A stretch of DNA of 64,000 bases, taken from the NCBI RefSeq assembly GCF_021726515.1, contig NZ_JAKKCJ010000001.1:930001-994000 (forward strand), read 5' to 3'. How positions within the stretch are numbered: the stretch's first letter is position 1; each line of letters begins with the position of its first letter. Below, in pieces: positions 27,071-35,938 of this stretch. Both the position numbers and the translations under genes were made by a program. A model generated the notes under the pieces. The model had not been told where the DNA came from. It made no database searches and worked only from the letters and a program-made list of their open reading frames with translations. The stretch comes from Vibrio sp. CK2-1. GTDB lineage: Bacteria > Pseudomonadota > Gammaproteobacteria > Enterobacterales > Vibrionaceae.

Positions 27071-27111
27071 AAAAAAGAGCCGAACAATATCGAATTGTTC
27101 GGCTCTTTTTT
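27071..27111. terminator. Bidirectional terminator DUF2987 gene / ttcA
   Basis: An 18-bp stem: AAAAAAGAGCCGAACAAT pairs with ATTGTTCGGCTCTTTTTT across a 5-base loop, between convergent genes. Confidence 0.95.
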
Positions 27112-27146
27112 TAGTTATCCGCAGCTTAAGCTAAGTATGGTCGAGA

Positions 27147-28100
27147 TTAAATATTCGTTACATCAAGCTGTAAGCTAGGATCAAACTCTATTGCATCTTC
27201 TGACGCTACTGAGCTTTCAGGTAATGTTTCTTTATCAAAACCAATATCACCACCATTGATTACGCCAGAATCACGGTCAATCGATTTAAAATCAAATAAA
27301 TTGTGATCGGCTAAGTGGCTAGGTACCACGTTTTGCACCGCTTTGAACATTGTCTCGATACGGCCAGGGAAACGCTTATCCCATTCGTTAAGCATTTGCT
27401 TAATGTTTTGGCGCTGCAAGTTAGGTTGTGATCCACATAAATTACAAGGAATGATTGGGTAGTCACGCATCGCTGAAAACTTAATGATGTCTTTTTCGCG
27501 GCAGTAAGCAAGAGGGCGGATCACCACATGTTCACCGTTATCCGATACCAATTTAGGTGGCATTGCTTTCATTTTTCCGCCATGAAACATATTTAAAAAT
27601 AACGTTTCCAAGATATCGTCACGGTGATGACCGAGTGCAATTTTGGTTGCACCAATTTCATTAGCGGTACGGTATAAAATACCACGGCGTAGACGAGAAC
27701 AAAGAGAGCAGGTCGTTTTACCTTCAGGGATCTTATCTTGAACGATTGAGTAAGTATCTTCTTCAACAATCTTATATTCGATACCTAAAGACTCAAGGTA
27801 AGCCGGTAAAATATGATCAGGAAACCCAGGTTGCTTTTGGTCTAGGTTCACCGCTACAAGCTCAAAATTGACGGGCGCACTTTTTTGTAGGCTCATCAAA
27901 ATTTCTAACATAGTGAAGCTGTCTTTACCGCCAGAGAGACACACCATGATACGATCGCCATCTTCAATCATATTAAAGTCAGCAATAGCTTGACCTGTAT
28001 TACGACGAATACGCTTCTGTAACTTATTGAAATTATACTGCTCAGCCTTATTTTTTGCTGCTTGCTCAAGTTCTTCAACAGTATTTTGATCTGAATTCAT
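27147..28100 (-). CDS. ttcA: tRNA 2-thiocytidine(32) synthetase
   Basis: Thiolates cytidine 32 in certain tRNAs using ATP and an iron-sulfur cluster. The 317-residue protein has the PP-loop SGGKDS (56-61) and two CxxC pairs, C131/C134 and C219/C222, that supply the cluster ligands known in TtcA. The tail past about residue 290 is acidic and variable. It is near uspE and fnr, a conserved arrangement in Vibrio. Confidence 0.95.
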   Translation of the reverse strand: MNSDQNTVEELEQAAKNKAEQYNFNKLQKRIRRNTGQAIADFNMIEDGDRIMVCLSGGKDSFTMLEILMSLQKSAPVNFELVAVNLDQKQPGFPDHILPAYLESLGIEYKIVEEDTYSIVQDKIPEGKTTCSLCSRLRRGILYRTANEIGATKIALGHHRDDILETLFLNMFHGGKMKAMPPKLVSDNGEHVVIRPLAYCREKDIIKFSAMRDYPIIPCNLCGSQPNLQRQNIKQMLNEWDKRFPGRIETMFKAVQNVVPSHLADHNLFDFKSIDRDSGVINGGDIGFDKETLPESSVASEDAIEFDPSLQLDVTNI

Positions 28101-28147
28101 GGTGATTTGCCTTTACTGGTCTCAAGCGATGCTTGATGGTGTTGCCA

Positions 28148-28187
28148 AGTACCTATAGTTTTTAAAATTCTAAAGGTCATAGGTGCT
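28148..28187 (-). promoter_or_regulatory. Inverted repeat in the ttcA leader
   Basis: AGTACCTAT (28148-28156) and ATAGGTGCT (28179-28187) are complementary arms with one wobble around a 22-base AT-rich loop. They lie about 48 bases upstream of the ttcA start. Function unknown. Confidence 0.35.
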
Positions 28188-28220
28188 GCATAAATAAAGG
28201 CCGTATCATACTCACAAATG

Positions 28221-28252
28221 ACAAAAGAGCAACACTCGAAAGGATTGCTCTT
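28221..28252 (-). terminator. Terminator after uspE
   Basis: AAGAGCAA (28225-28232) pairs with TTGCTCTT (28245-28252) and is followed on the minus strand by a short T-run. Confidence 0.7.
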
Positions 28253-28290
28253 GCCGTTTGATACCCAATTTAATGACGTAATATTAGCTC

Positions 28291-29229
28291 TTAATTAGGA
28301 TCGAGTGGACTAATAAAGCCTTCTGGTTTTAGTGCCAAAACATCACAGTTTATCTTATCAATGACGTTCTCTGCTGTATTACCAATAAACACAGCGGATA
28401 AACCGGTTCTACCTGTGGTTCCTAGAATAACCAAACCAACATCAAGCTCTTTGGCCGCTTTTGGAATAATATCTTCTGGCAAGCCTTCATTCACTCTAGT
28501 GTGTTCCTCATCGATACTATATTTTTGGCGCAACGCTTTCATCGCCGTTAAGTGGAAACCACGAACAGCGTCAGTATAGGAAGTCGGATCAAACTCCGGT
28601 AGCTCTACCGTAATATTCGCGGGAGTCACAGGGTAGGAGTTAACCAGAAATAGTTTGGCATTGAGTTGTTTCGAAAATTTTAAACCTTGATCTACCATGC
28701 TTTCATTAAGTGCGGTATGGGTAGTGTTTTCCGAACCAACGTGAACTGATGCAATAATATTACCATTGACCGGCCAATCGTGATTTTTAACCAGTAGTAC
28801 AGGGCATGGGCACTTACGTAATAAATGCCAATCGGTTGGCGTAAAGAATACCGACTCAAGCGCATCGTGCTGACGAGTGGCTTTCAAAACAATATCATGA
28901 TCACCAGAGAACACTTCACCAATAATGGCTTCATACGGACGGTGATGCCAAACCACTTTTATATTAAATTCGACACCATCTTTCAAATAAGGTTGGGCGA
29001 CTTCTTTCATCCATTCTTCACGTTGCTGGATTACACCGCGTCTCATTGCATCACGCTCTTCAGAAGACAGCATGGATGTCATGTCATATGAAAAATCATA
29101 AATAGATAGAAAAAAAGTGATTGGAGCGGGGTTCGGTAGATCTCGTACAATCTGAAATGCACGTGCTAATGCTGACTGTTCGACATTATTAACATCAGCA
29201 ACCACCAAAATATTTTTGTATGAATTCAT
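28291..29229 (-). CDS. uspE: Universal stress protein E (tandem Usp domains)
   Basis: A 312-residue cytoplasmic protein made of two Usp domains. The second ends with the nucleotide-binding pattern LGTTGRTGLSAVFIGNTAENVI, while the first is degenerate there. This is the UspE layout, linked in E. coli to motility, adhesion and stress survival. The next gene upstream is fnr, the same adjacency as in E. coli. A palindrome with TTGAT/ATCAA ends lies 26 bases upstream of its start. Confidence 0.93.
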   Translation of the reverse strand: MNSYKNILVVADVNNVEQSALARAFQIVRDLPNPAPITFFLSIYDFSYDMTSMLSSEERDAMRRGVIQQREEWMKEVAQPYLKDGVEFNIKVVWHHRPYEAIIGEVFSGDHDIVLKATRQHDALESVFFTPTDWHLLRKCPCPVLLVKNHDWPVNGNIIASVHVGSENTTHTALNESMVDQGLKFSKQLNAKLFLVNSYPVTPANITVELPEFDPTSYTDAVRGFHLTAMKALRQKYSIDEEHTRVNEGLPEDIIPKAAKELDVGLVILGTTGRTGLSAVFIGNTAENVIDKINCDVLALKPEGFISPLDPN

Positions 29230-29254
29230 AATAAGCTCTCCCTTTCTTAACTCA

Positions 29255-29276
29255 TTTGATCTAACGATAGATCAAA
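29255..29276 (-). promoter_or_regulatory. Palindrome upstream of uspE
   Basis: TTTGATCTA and TAGATCAAA are perfect 9-base arms separated by ACGA. The outer parts resemble FNR half-sites (TTGAT/ATCAA), but the spacing is ten bases instead of four, so it is not a standard FNR box. It is a candidate operator for an unidentified regulator. Confidence 0.45.
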
Positions 29277-29400
29277 GTATACCAAGGGTACAACATGCCT
29301 AGATTTTGATTCTTTCAGCAAAAGAAATCCGTTGGTACTAGTTTAACTTTAGCTGAATTTGCAGATAATTATTAGTGACATAACCTTGATTTTGGAAAGA

Positions 29401-29431
29401 AAAAAGCCGCTAAGTATGAAAACTTAACGGC
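29401..29431 (-). terminator. Terminator after fnr
   Basis: GCCGCTAAGT (29406-29415) pairs with ACTTAACGGC (29422-29431) with one mismatch, followed on the minus strand by a T-run. It separates fnr from uspE. Confidence 0.8.
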
Positions 29432-29457
29432 TTAATCATTGATTCAATATCTAATTT

Positions 29458-30204
29458 TTATTCTTCAGCAAAACCGGCAAGTTTTTGCAGTGCATCATGG
29501 TCGATGATCGTAATGTACTTACCTTTAACGCTTAGAATATCGCTCTTTTGGAAACGACCAAGTAGGCGACTGATCGTTTCAACGGTTAGCCCTAGGTAGT
29601 TACCAATATCACCACGAGTCATGGTTAATCGGAATTCACGAGGGGAGAAACCACGTTGTGAGAATCGAGTCGATAAACTATATAGGAATGCTGCTAAACG
29701 TTCTTCGGCATTCTTCTTAGACAACAGCAAGATCATATCTTGGTCGCCTTTGATTTCATTACTCATTAAGCGCATGATTTGCTGACGCAATTTTGGCATT
29801 TGACCTGAAAGTTCATCTAACGTTTCATAAGGTATTTCACAGACCATTGAAGTCTCTAACGCCTGCGCAAAACTAGGGTGAGAATTGTTATTAATTGCGT
29901 CAAAGCCAACTAAGTCACCCGCAAGATGAAAAGCGGTGATTTGTTCATCGCCTTGTTCTGTGATGGTGTAACTTTTTATCGTACCTGAGCGAATCGCATA
30001 GAGTGATTTTAGTTCATCACCCGCTTTAAAAATTTCTTGTCCTTTTTGGACAGGTTTTTTTCGCTCGATAATTTCATCAAGTTGATCCAGTTCATTTTCA
30101 TTTAATGAAAACGGAATACATAATTGGCTGATACTGCAGTCTTGGCAATGGATGGCACAGCCACCTGATTGGACTCGTTTCGTTTTTGCGTTATCTGAAA
30201 TCAT
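29458..30204 (-). CDS. fnr: Oxygen-sensing transcription regulator FNR
   Basis: Global switch to anaerobic metabolism. The 248-residue protein keeps the same numbering as E. coli FNR: cluster ligands C20, C23, C29 and C122, D154 in the dimer helix, and E209/S212/R213 in the DNA-recognition helix (VETISRLL). The [4Fe-4S] cluster makes it a DNA-binding dimer only without oxygen. The gene carries a perfect FNR box just upstream, so it probably controls itself. Likely targets in this window include the neighbouring cbb3 oxidase genes, although I did not see a clear box there. Confidence 0.97.
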   Translation of the reverse strand: MISDNAKTKRVQSGGCAIHCQDCSISQLCIPFSLNENELDQLDEIIERKKPVQKGQEIFKAGDELKSLYAIRSGTIKSYTITEQGDEQITAFHLAGDLVGFDAINNNSHPSFAQALETSMVCEIPYETLDELSGQMPKLRQQIMRLMSNEIKGDQDMILLLSKKNAEERLAAFLYSLSTRFSQRGFSPREFRLTMTRGDIGNYLGLTVETISRLLGRFQKSDILSVKGKYITIIDHDALQKLAGFAEE

Positions 30205-30224
30205 AAAATACCGAGCAGTTTTAA

Positions 30225-30238
30225 TTGATATACATCAA
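30225..30238 (-). promoter_or_regulatory. Perfect FNR box at the fnr promoter
   Basis: TTGATATACATCAA matches the FNR consensus TTGAT-N4-ATCAA exactly and is a full palindrome in its arms. It ends 21 bases upstream of the fnr ATG, a position where bound FNR would overlap the promoter or early leader and most likely repress. Confidence 0.85.
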
Positions 30239-30297
30239 GATTTTAGCACCTCATACCACTAAAGGACAGCAGAAAATCATCGGATATAACAGTTATA

Positions 30298-30969
30298 TTA
30301 CAGTAAACGGACAACTCCTTGATACAACTGAAATAAGGCGTAGGCCAATAAAACCGTGGCACCAAGGCGTCTAAAGAGTAAGGATTTTACTAGTTGATTG
30401 AACTGAGTCGCACTCACGCCAACCGCAAGCATCAAGGGTAGTGTTCCTAAGCCGAATGCCAACATGATCAAAGCACCATTGACTGAATTCCCAGCTGCAG
30501 CAGACCAAGTCAACATAGAATAGACTAGGCCACATGGCAGCCATCCCCAAATGAAACCAAATGGAATCGCATAAATAGGGTGCTTAATAGGAAGTAGCTT
30601 TTGACCGAATGGCGCTATGTGCTTCCAAAGGCTTTGACCTACTTTTTCTATCCATATCAGGCCGTTCCACCATTGCCCAATATATAAAGCCAGTAGCAAC
30701 ATGAATACGGCAGATAAAAGACGTAACCAATTGAGAGGAGAGTTGATTCCAGAGTAGGACGAAATCGTTGAAATAGAGCCGCCAATTATCGCTCCGATTA
30801 AAGCATAACTCGATAAACGGCCAATATTATAAAAAAGGGGATTCAGCCATTGTCTCTTTGTTGAAACTTGGCCTAAGTTCATTAAAGAAGCGATACCACC
30901 ACACATACCCATGCAGTGACTGGCGCCTAATAAACCGATTAGAAAAGCCGCTAACCAATCAGAACTCAT
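30298..30969 (-). CDS. TauE/SafE-family membrane protein of the cco assembly cluster
   Basis: A 223-residue membrane protein with about six helices. Motifs such as LLGASHCMGMCGG near the N-terminus and FGFIWGWLPCGLVYSML later carry conserved Cys/His/Met residues. Proteins of this type next to ccoS are often labelled sulfite exporter TauE/SafE, but the metal-like residues and the neighbourhood suggest copper handling for cbb3 oxidase. It overlaps ccoS by four bases. Confidence 0.82.
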   Translation of the reverse strand: MSSDWLAAFLIGLLGASHCMGMCGGIASLMNLGQVSTKRQWLNPLFYNIGRLSSYALIGAIIGGSISTISSYSGINSPLNWLRLLSAVFMLLLALYIGQWWNGLIWIEKVGQSLWKHIAPFGQKLLPIKHPIYAIPFGFIWGWLPCGLVYSMLTWSAAAGNSVNGALIMLAFGLGTLPLMLAVGVSATQFNQLVKSLLFRRLGATVLLAYALFQLYQGVVRLL

Positions 30970-31160
30970 TTTGCTTTATCTTTCTTTTCAGCAGGCTTTA
31001 CGATTTTATCGTCAAGGTCATCGTTATCATCAAATAAAATACTATGTCCTTGACGATCGAGATCATCAAATTGATCGGTTTTTACTGCCCACATAAATAA
31101 ACCAACGGCGATACAGACAAATATGATGGCAATTGGAATTAACAAATACAAACTGGCCAT
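30966..31160 (-). CDS. ccoS: cbb3-type oxidase assembly protein CcoS
   Basis: A 64-residue protein with one N-terminal membrane helix (about 5-24) followed by FMWAVKTDQFDDLDRQG, the CcoS signature, and an acidic tail. It is needed for insertion of cofactors into the cbb3 oxidase. It lies 13 bases after ccoI and overlaps the TauE-like gene. Confidence 0.93.
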   Translation of the reverse strand: MASLYLLIPIAIIFVCIAVGLFMWAVKTDQFDDLDRQGHSILFDDNDDLDDKIVKPAEKKDKAK

Positions 31161-31173
31161 TTCAAGAACCTTA

Positions 31174-33564
31174 TTACTTCAACAATCTAAGTGAGTTGGT
31201 CACTACAATAATGGAACTTGCAGACATACCAATAACGGCAAAATAAGGAGCAATGAACCCCATAACAGCCAATGGAAGAATTAAGGCGTTATAGCCGAGT
31301 GCCCAAGCTAAATTTTGTCGAATAATACCACGAGTTTGAATGGCTAGCCCTCTAGCTTCAAGTACTTTATCCAGTCTATCGCCAAGTAGAACCATATCTG
31401 CAGAGGATTTTGCCACATCTGAGCCGCTACCCATGGCAACAGAAAGGTGCGCACCCGCTAGAGTTGGTGCGTCATTAATACCATCACCAATCATTAAGGT
31501 AACGCTATTCTCATTAAGAGACTGTAGATAAGCTAATTTGTCTTCAGGTTTGGCTGAGCATTGGTATTGAGTAATGCCCAACGCTGAAGTGACTTTTTGA
31601 GTATTTAACGCTGAATCTCCCGTCAATAGGGTGATGTCTATATTGGCTTTTTGTAATTGCTTAACAAAACTGAGGCTTTCTTTACGTATAGGGTCGGTAT
31701 ACTCAAAACGTGCTACTAAGCGGTGATTACAAGATAAATATACCGAAGATGCTTGTGACTGTTCTAATTCTCTCTCATCAGTATTTAAGGCAAAAGATAA
31801 GGTTCCAATATGCCAAACATCATTTAAATACTGTCCAGAGACACCAGAGCCAATAACGTTAGAGACATTTTCTATCGTGACTTCTTCAGATGAATATTTC
31901 TGGAATGCCTTTGAGATTGGGTGGTTAGCATGTTGTTCTAACGCAGCAGCAATCGCGAGTACTTGAGAATTGGTATACTGACTATCTAAAAGCTCTGTAT
32001 CACTAATCTCAATATTACCTTCCGTCAGGGTGCCGGTTTTATCCAATACGATATGATCTACTCGGCATAAAGTTTCAAATACATGACCTTTACGCAATAA
32101 AATACCTAAGCTTCCCAGCTTTGAGGTTGAGCATGTCACAGCTGTTGGGGTCGCAAGAGATAGGGCGCATGGGCAGGTTGCCACGAGTACTGACAACATA
32201 ATCCAAAATGCTTCATCTGGTCGATGTTGATGCCAATAAAACCAAGTTGCACCAGCAATAACAAGAATGACCGCAACAAAATACTTAGCAACATGATCGG
32301 CGACTTCTGCGATTTTAGGCTTTGATAACTGGGCCTCATCTTGCAATCTCACAATATTGGAAATGACAGAGTCGGCTTTGTGGCAAGTCACTTCCAACTC
32401 AAAAGATTCGCCAACATTCATAGTGCCGGCATAAACAAAATCATGGTGCTGTTTTAAAACGGGAATCGATTCACCCGTGAGCATGGATTCATCGACTTGT
32501 GTGGTACCAACGACAATCTGTCCATCTGCAGGAATATGTTCTCCGGGTAATACTCGAATCACATCGCCAATGGTTAAGCTTCGGACAGGGATCTGGCTTC
32601 CATCTAACTTCCTTGCCATCGCGGGTACTAGTTTCAATAAATTTGCGCTGGCGGTGGCCGCTTTACGGCGTGCGCGCATTTCTAAGAAACGGCCAACTAA
32701 TAAAAAGAAGGTGAACATGGAAATGGATTCGAAAAACACTTCACCTTTGCCCGCCACGGTGGCCCATAAACTTGAAACATAAGCAAAGATAAGTGCAATA
32801 GATACGGGAACATCCATACCTAGCGTCTTGGCCTTTAAACTACGCCAAGCATTAATATAGAAAGGCTGAGCAGAATAGAGCAGTACAGGTGTTGCGAAGA
32901 TCAAACTGACCACTCTTAAAAACTGTTTAAACTCACTATCAAGATCAGAGAACACTTCAAAATAAAGTGCAATAGCAAGCATCATAACTTGCATTGTCGC
33001 TAAGCCTGCAACACCCAAGCGATAAAGGTATTGCTTCATCATTTGGTGGTAGCTTTCTTCGTGCTGATTAGGCTCAAAAGGTGCAGCTTTATACCCTAAT
33101 TGATGGATATTTTTTAATAACTCACTTAAATGAATTTTAGAGTCATCCCAGCGTAATATGGCTCGGTTGGTAGTGATGTTTACTCGAATTAAAACAACAC
33201 CAGAGTAGGCCATTAACTGCTTTTCGATAAGCCATGCACAAGCGGCACAAGACACACCATCGAGTGACAAGGTAACTTCCGACATATCTTCAGTGTGTCG
33301 TACAAACTCTTTCTGAACATCTTCATTATCGTAATGAATAAGCTTTTGCAGCTGCTCAGGAACCAGCTCAACTTTTTCAGCAGAAGTAGTGCGATATTGA
33401 TAATAAGAAACTAAACCACTCTCTACGATAGTTTGTGCAACTGATTGGCAACCAGGGCAACACATAGGGCGAATCTGCCCAAGTATTTCAACGTTAAAGT
33501 TAGTATTAGCTGGTACATCATCATTACAGTGATAACACACTTGATGCGTCGAACGAGCAGACAT
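31174..33564 (-). CDS. ccoI: Copper-translocating P-type ATPase for cbb3 oxidase assembly
   Basis: Pumps copper across the inner membrane for the cbb3 oxidase (FixI/CcoI family). The 796-residue protein has an N-terminal cysteine-rich module (C10, C13, C35, C36, C39) and then a heavy-metal-associated domain with CAAC (C106, C109). Eight membrane segments include the CPC motif in ATCPCALSLATP. The phosphorylation loop DKTGT and the GDGIND hinge are both present. It lies nine bases downstream of ccoH, as in other ccoHIS clusters. Confidence 0.93.
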   Translation of the reverse strand: MSARSTHQVCYHCNDDVPANTNFNVEILGQIRPMCCPGCQSVAQTIVESGLVSYYQYRTTSAEKVELVPEQLQKLIHYDNEDVQKEFVRHTEDMSEVTLSLDGVSCAACAWLIEKQLMAYSGVVLIRVNITTNRAILRWDDSKIHLSELLKNIHQLGYKAAPFEPNQHEESYHQMMKQYLYRLGVAGLATMQVMMLAIALYFEVFSDLDSEFKQFLRVVSLIFATPVLLYSAQPFYINAWRSLKAKTLGMDVPVSIALIFAYVSSLWATVAGKGEVFFESISMFTFFLLVGRFLEMRARRKAATASANLLKLVPAMARKLDGSQIPVRSLTIGDVIRVLPGEHIPADGQIVVGTTQVDESMLTGESIPVLKQHHDFVYAGTMNVGESFELEVTCHKADSVISNIVRLQDEAQLSKPKIAEVADHVAKYFVAVILVIAGATWFYWHQHRPDEAFWIMLSVLVATCPCALSLATPTAVTCSTSKLGSLGILLRKGHVFETLCRVDHIVLDKTGTLTEGNIEISDTELLDSQYTNSQVLAIAAALEQHANHPISKAFQKYSSEEVTIENVSNVIGSGVSGQYLNDVWHIGTLSFALNTDERELEQSQASSVYLSCNHRLVARFEYTDPIRKESLSFVKQLQKANIDITLLTGDSALNTQKVTSALGITQYQCSAKPEDKLAYLQSLNENSVTLMIGDGINDAPTLAGAHLSVAMGSGSDVAKSSADMVLLGDRLDKVLEARGLAIQTRGIIRQNLAWALGYNALILPLAVMGFIAPYFAVIGMSASSIIVVTNSLRLLK

Positions 33565-33573
33565 TTTTACGCC

Positions 33574-34053
33574 TTAATCAAGTAAAACGGTTGGTGTTTT
33601 GCTAGGAAATGCGACTTTCCCTTGGATAATCCATTCTTTGTTATGTGGCTCTAGTTTAATAAACCAAGGGCCTTGTAATGGCGTATCTAAACTAAGTCGA
33701 TAATTACCATTAGCATCAGAGCTAAGAGTACGTTCGAAATCACGATCAGGTAGGGTTCGGTGAGTAAATGAGACTTTTAAAGCAGGGTAAAGTTCGAGTT
33801 TACCTTTGTCTAACTTAAAACTTACGCCTCTAGGAGTTGAAACAACACTAGCATTAAGTTTGAAGCCTTTTGCGACATGTATTCTAGTCAGATCGACATT
33901 AATCCCTTTGCCTTCTTTATAGTAATTTTCAGAAACCAAATCGACACTATTTTTCGTAAATAGACCAAGGGTAACGAAACTACCGGTGACTGCGCACATA
34001 GGAAGGAAAATTAGAAACCAAGGCCAGAATTGTTTGTACCAGGGCTGTTGCAT
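33574..34053 (-). CDS. ccoH: FixH/CcoH-family assembly protein
   Basis: A 159-residue protein with one N-terminal membrane helix (about 6-30) and a periplasmic beta-rich domain ending in WIIQGKVAFPSKTP. This is the FixH/CcoH family, required for stable assembly of cbb3 oxidase. I start it at the ATG at 34053, since the frame open to 34086 only adds residues from the terminator region. It follows the ccoNOQP terminator, so it begins a separate ccoH-ccoI-ccoS transcript; ccoG is absent from the set. Confidence 0.88.
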   Translation of the reverse strand: MQQPWYKQFWPWFLIFLPMCAVTGSFVTLGLFTKNSVDLVSENYYKEGKGINVDLTRIHVAKGFKLNASVVSTPRGVSFKLDKGKLELYPALKVSFTHRTLPDRDFERTLSSDANGNYRLSLDTPLQGPWFIKLEPHNKEWIIQGKVAFPSKTPTVLLD

Positions 34054-34086
34054 AGTGTTCTCACAAATAAAACGAAATAGATACAA

Positions 34087-34114
34087 GAAAAAACAGCCCC
34101 AGAGCGGGGCTGTT
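34087..34114 (-). terminator. Terminator after ccoNOQP
   Basis: AACAGCCCC (34092-34100) pairs with GGGGCTGTT (34106-34114), and the minus strand then runs into Ts. It lies 16 bases after the ccoP stop and separates structural from assembly genes. Confidence 0.9.
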
Positions 34115-34129
34115 AAACCACTTAATGTA

Positions 34130-35122
34130 TTATTGGGCAGGTTCTGGCTGAGGTTGGTTACTCAAGCTCCAGACATAAGCGCCAACCAGGTGAACTTTAT
34201 CATCACCTAAGATATTGCTCCAAGCCGGCATCACACCTTGACGACCATACTCAACAGATTCAGTCACATCAGCGCGAGAATCGCCGAATAACCAATCATT
34301 ATCGGTAAGATCTGGTGCACCAAATGCTGGGTTACCTTTACCATCTGTACCATGACAAGCCGCACACGCCGCAAAGCGTACTTTACCAGCCGCCGCTTCA
34401 CGTGAGTTAACTTTACGTCCAGATAAGCTCAAGACATAACTTACCACTTCACGTACGCCATCATCGCCAAATGTTTCTCCCCATGCAGGCATCGCACCTA
34501 CACGGCCATGACGAATTGTCGTCAAGATAGCTTCAGGCTCACCACCGTATAACCAAGCATCGTCGGTTAAATTAGGGAAACCTTTGAAACCACGAGCATC
34601 AGAACCATGACACTGAGAACAGTTTTGTAAAAACAAATTCTGTCCTACGCGTAAGGCGTCTGGATCTGCAGCAATTTCAGGTAATGTACGGTATGCAGTA
34701 CCTTCAGAGTTATAAGCTAAGCGCTTAAACGACTCACCGTAAAACTTATCGGCATCATCTAACTCTTTTGCATATTGATCTAACTGCTTATTCTCTTGTG
34801 AAGCTTTAATTGATGCTTCCATCTCTTCAACAGATTTAACTTGTTGCGCTGAACTCGTCCAACCTAGAAGACCAGGGTAGTTACCTAAACCTGGGAACAA
34901 GGCTAGATAAACAGCAGCAAAGATAAATGTTGAGAAGAATAAGTAAGTCCACCATTTTGGAAGTGGGTTGTTGAGCTCACGAATACCATCGTATTCATGC
35001 CCCATATCCGCACCTTCTTCTACGCCCATTTTATCTTTTAGACACCAGATTAAAATGGCCGCAATACCAAAGATTGTACCTAGTGTAATTACGGTAATCC
35101 AAACACTCCAGAATGTAGTCAT
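34130..35122 (-). CDS. ccoP: cbb3-type cytochrome c oxidase subunit III (dihaem)
   Basis: A 330-residue membrane-anchored dihaem cytochrome c. Two N-terminal hydrophobic segments (about 5-28 and 58-78) precede two cytochrome domains with CSQCH and CAACH haem-binding sites. It passes electrons from CcoO to the catalytic subunit. Its ATG overlaps the ccoQ stop codon. Confidence 0.95.
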   Translation of the reverse strand: MTTFWSVWITVITLGTIFGIAAILIWCLKDKMGVEEGADMGHEYDGIRELNNPLPKWWTYLFFSTFIFAAVYLALFPGLGNYPGLLGWTSSAQQVKSVEEMEASIKASQENKQLDQYAKELDDADKFYGESFKRLAYNSEGTAYRTLPEIAADPDALRVGQNLFLQNCSQCHGSDARGFKGFPNLTDDAWLYGGEPEAILTTIRHGRVGAMPAWGETFGDDGVREVVSYVLSLSGRKVNSREAAAGKVRFAACAACHGTDGKGNPAFGAPDLTDNDWLFGDSRADVTESVEYGRQGVMPAWSNILGDDKVHLVGAYVWSLSNQPQPEPAQ

Positions 35123-35298
35123 TACTGCATTCCTCCCTGCTTTTTATCTGATTCAACTGGCTCATCATCAAAAATAATATTCGCAGCTTCATCAAAACGA
35201 GACTGGCGGCTTTTGCTTCCATAAGCCCACCATACAACACCACAAAAACTGATGAATAAAACAAGAGTCCAGATACTATGAACGGTTACGATATCCAT
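35122..35298 (-). CDS. ccoQ: cbb3-type oxidase subunit CcoQ
   Basis: A 58-residue gene. The ATG at 35298 has AGGAGAGAG-type sequence upstream. The protein begins MDIVTVHSIWTLVLFISF, has one membrane helix, then YGSKSRQSRFDEAA and a polar tail. This is the CcoQ pattern; the subunit stabilises the oxidase. Its TAA overlaps the ccoP ATG by one base, and it lies 10 bases after ccoO. Confidence 0.93.
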   Translation of the reverse strand: MDIVTVHSIWTLVLFISFCGVVWWAYGSKSRQSRFDEAANIIFDDEPVESDKKQGGMQ

Positions 35299-35308
35299 AT
35301 CTCTCTCC

Positions 35309-35926
35309 TTATTTCATCGAGTGGCCAAGCGATTGAAGATAAGCAACTAAAGCATCTAGCTCAGTTTTGCCTTCAACATCTTTTTTCGCATTAGCAACTT
35401 GCTCATCAGTGTACGGCACGCCGAAATCATCACGGAATAACTCAAGTTTTTGTTGAGTATATTCACCGGTTAGTGTGTTTTCTGCCAACCACGGATAGCC
35501 AGGCATGATAGATTCTGGCACGACTTCACGAGGGTCGATTAAATGGACACGATGCCATTCATCAGAATAACGTCCACCTACACGAGCAAGGTCAGGACCA
35601 GTACGCTTAGAACCCCATAAGAAAGGGTGTTCCCATACTGATTCACCAGCCACAGAGTAGTGACCATAACGCTCTGTTTCCGAACGGAATGGACGAATCA
35701 TCTGGCTGTGACAAACACTACAACCTTCACGGATATAGATATCGCGGCCTTCCATCTCAAGCGCTGAATATACTTTTAAATCTTCAACAGGTTCAGTTGT
35801 TTGCTTTTGGAAGATTAGCGGAGTGATCTCAACTAATGCCCCTAAGCTGATACCGAAAACCATCAAAATTGCCAATAGACCGACGTTCTTCTCGACTATT
35901 GAATGGCGATTCTTATTCGAACTCAT
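35309..35926 (-). CDS. ccoO: cbb3-type cytochrome c oxidase subunit II (monohaem)
   Basis: A 205-residue monohaem cytochrome c with one N-terminal membrane helix. The haem site is CSVCH (C69, C72, H73), followed by [10 protein letters not shown], a strongly conserved CcoO block. I use the ATG at 35926 because AGGAGG sits eight bases upstream; the ATG at 35932 would be only two bases from it. It follows ccoN closely. Confidence 0.95.
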   Translation of the reverse strand: MSSNKNRHSIVEKNVGLLAILMVFGISLGALVEITPLIFQKQTTEPVEDLKVYSALEMEGRDIYIREGCSVCHSQMIRPFRSETERYGHYSVAGESVWEHPFLWGSKRTGPDLARVGGRYSDEWHRVHLIDPREVVPESIMPGYPWLAENTLTGEYTQQKLELFRDDFGVPYTDEQVANAKKDVEGKTELDALVAYLQSLGHSMK

Positions 35927-35938
35927 ATTCATAGCCTC

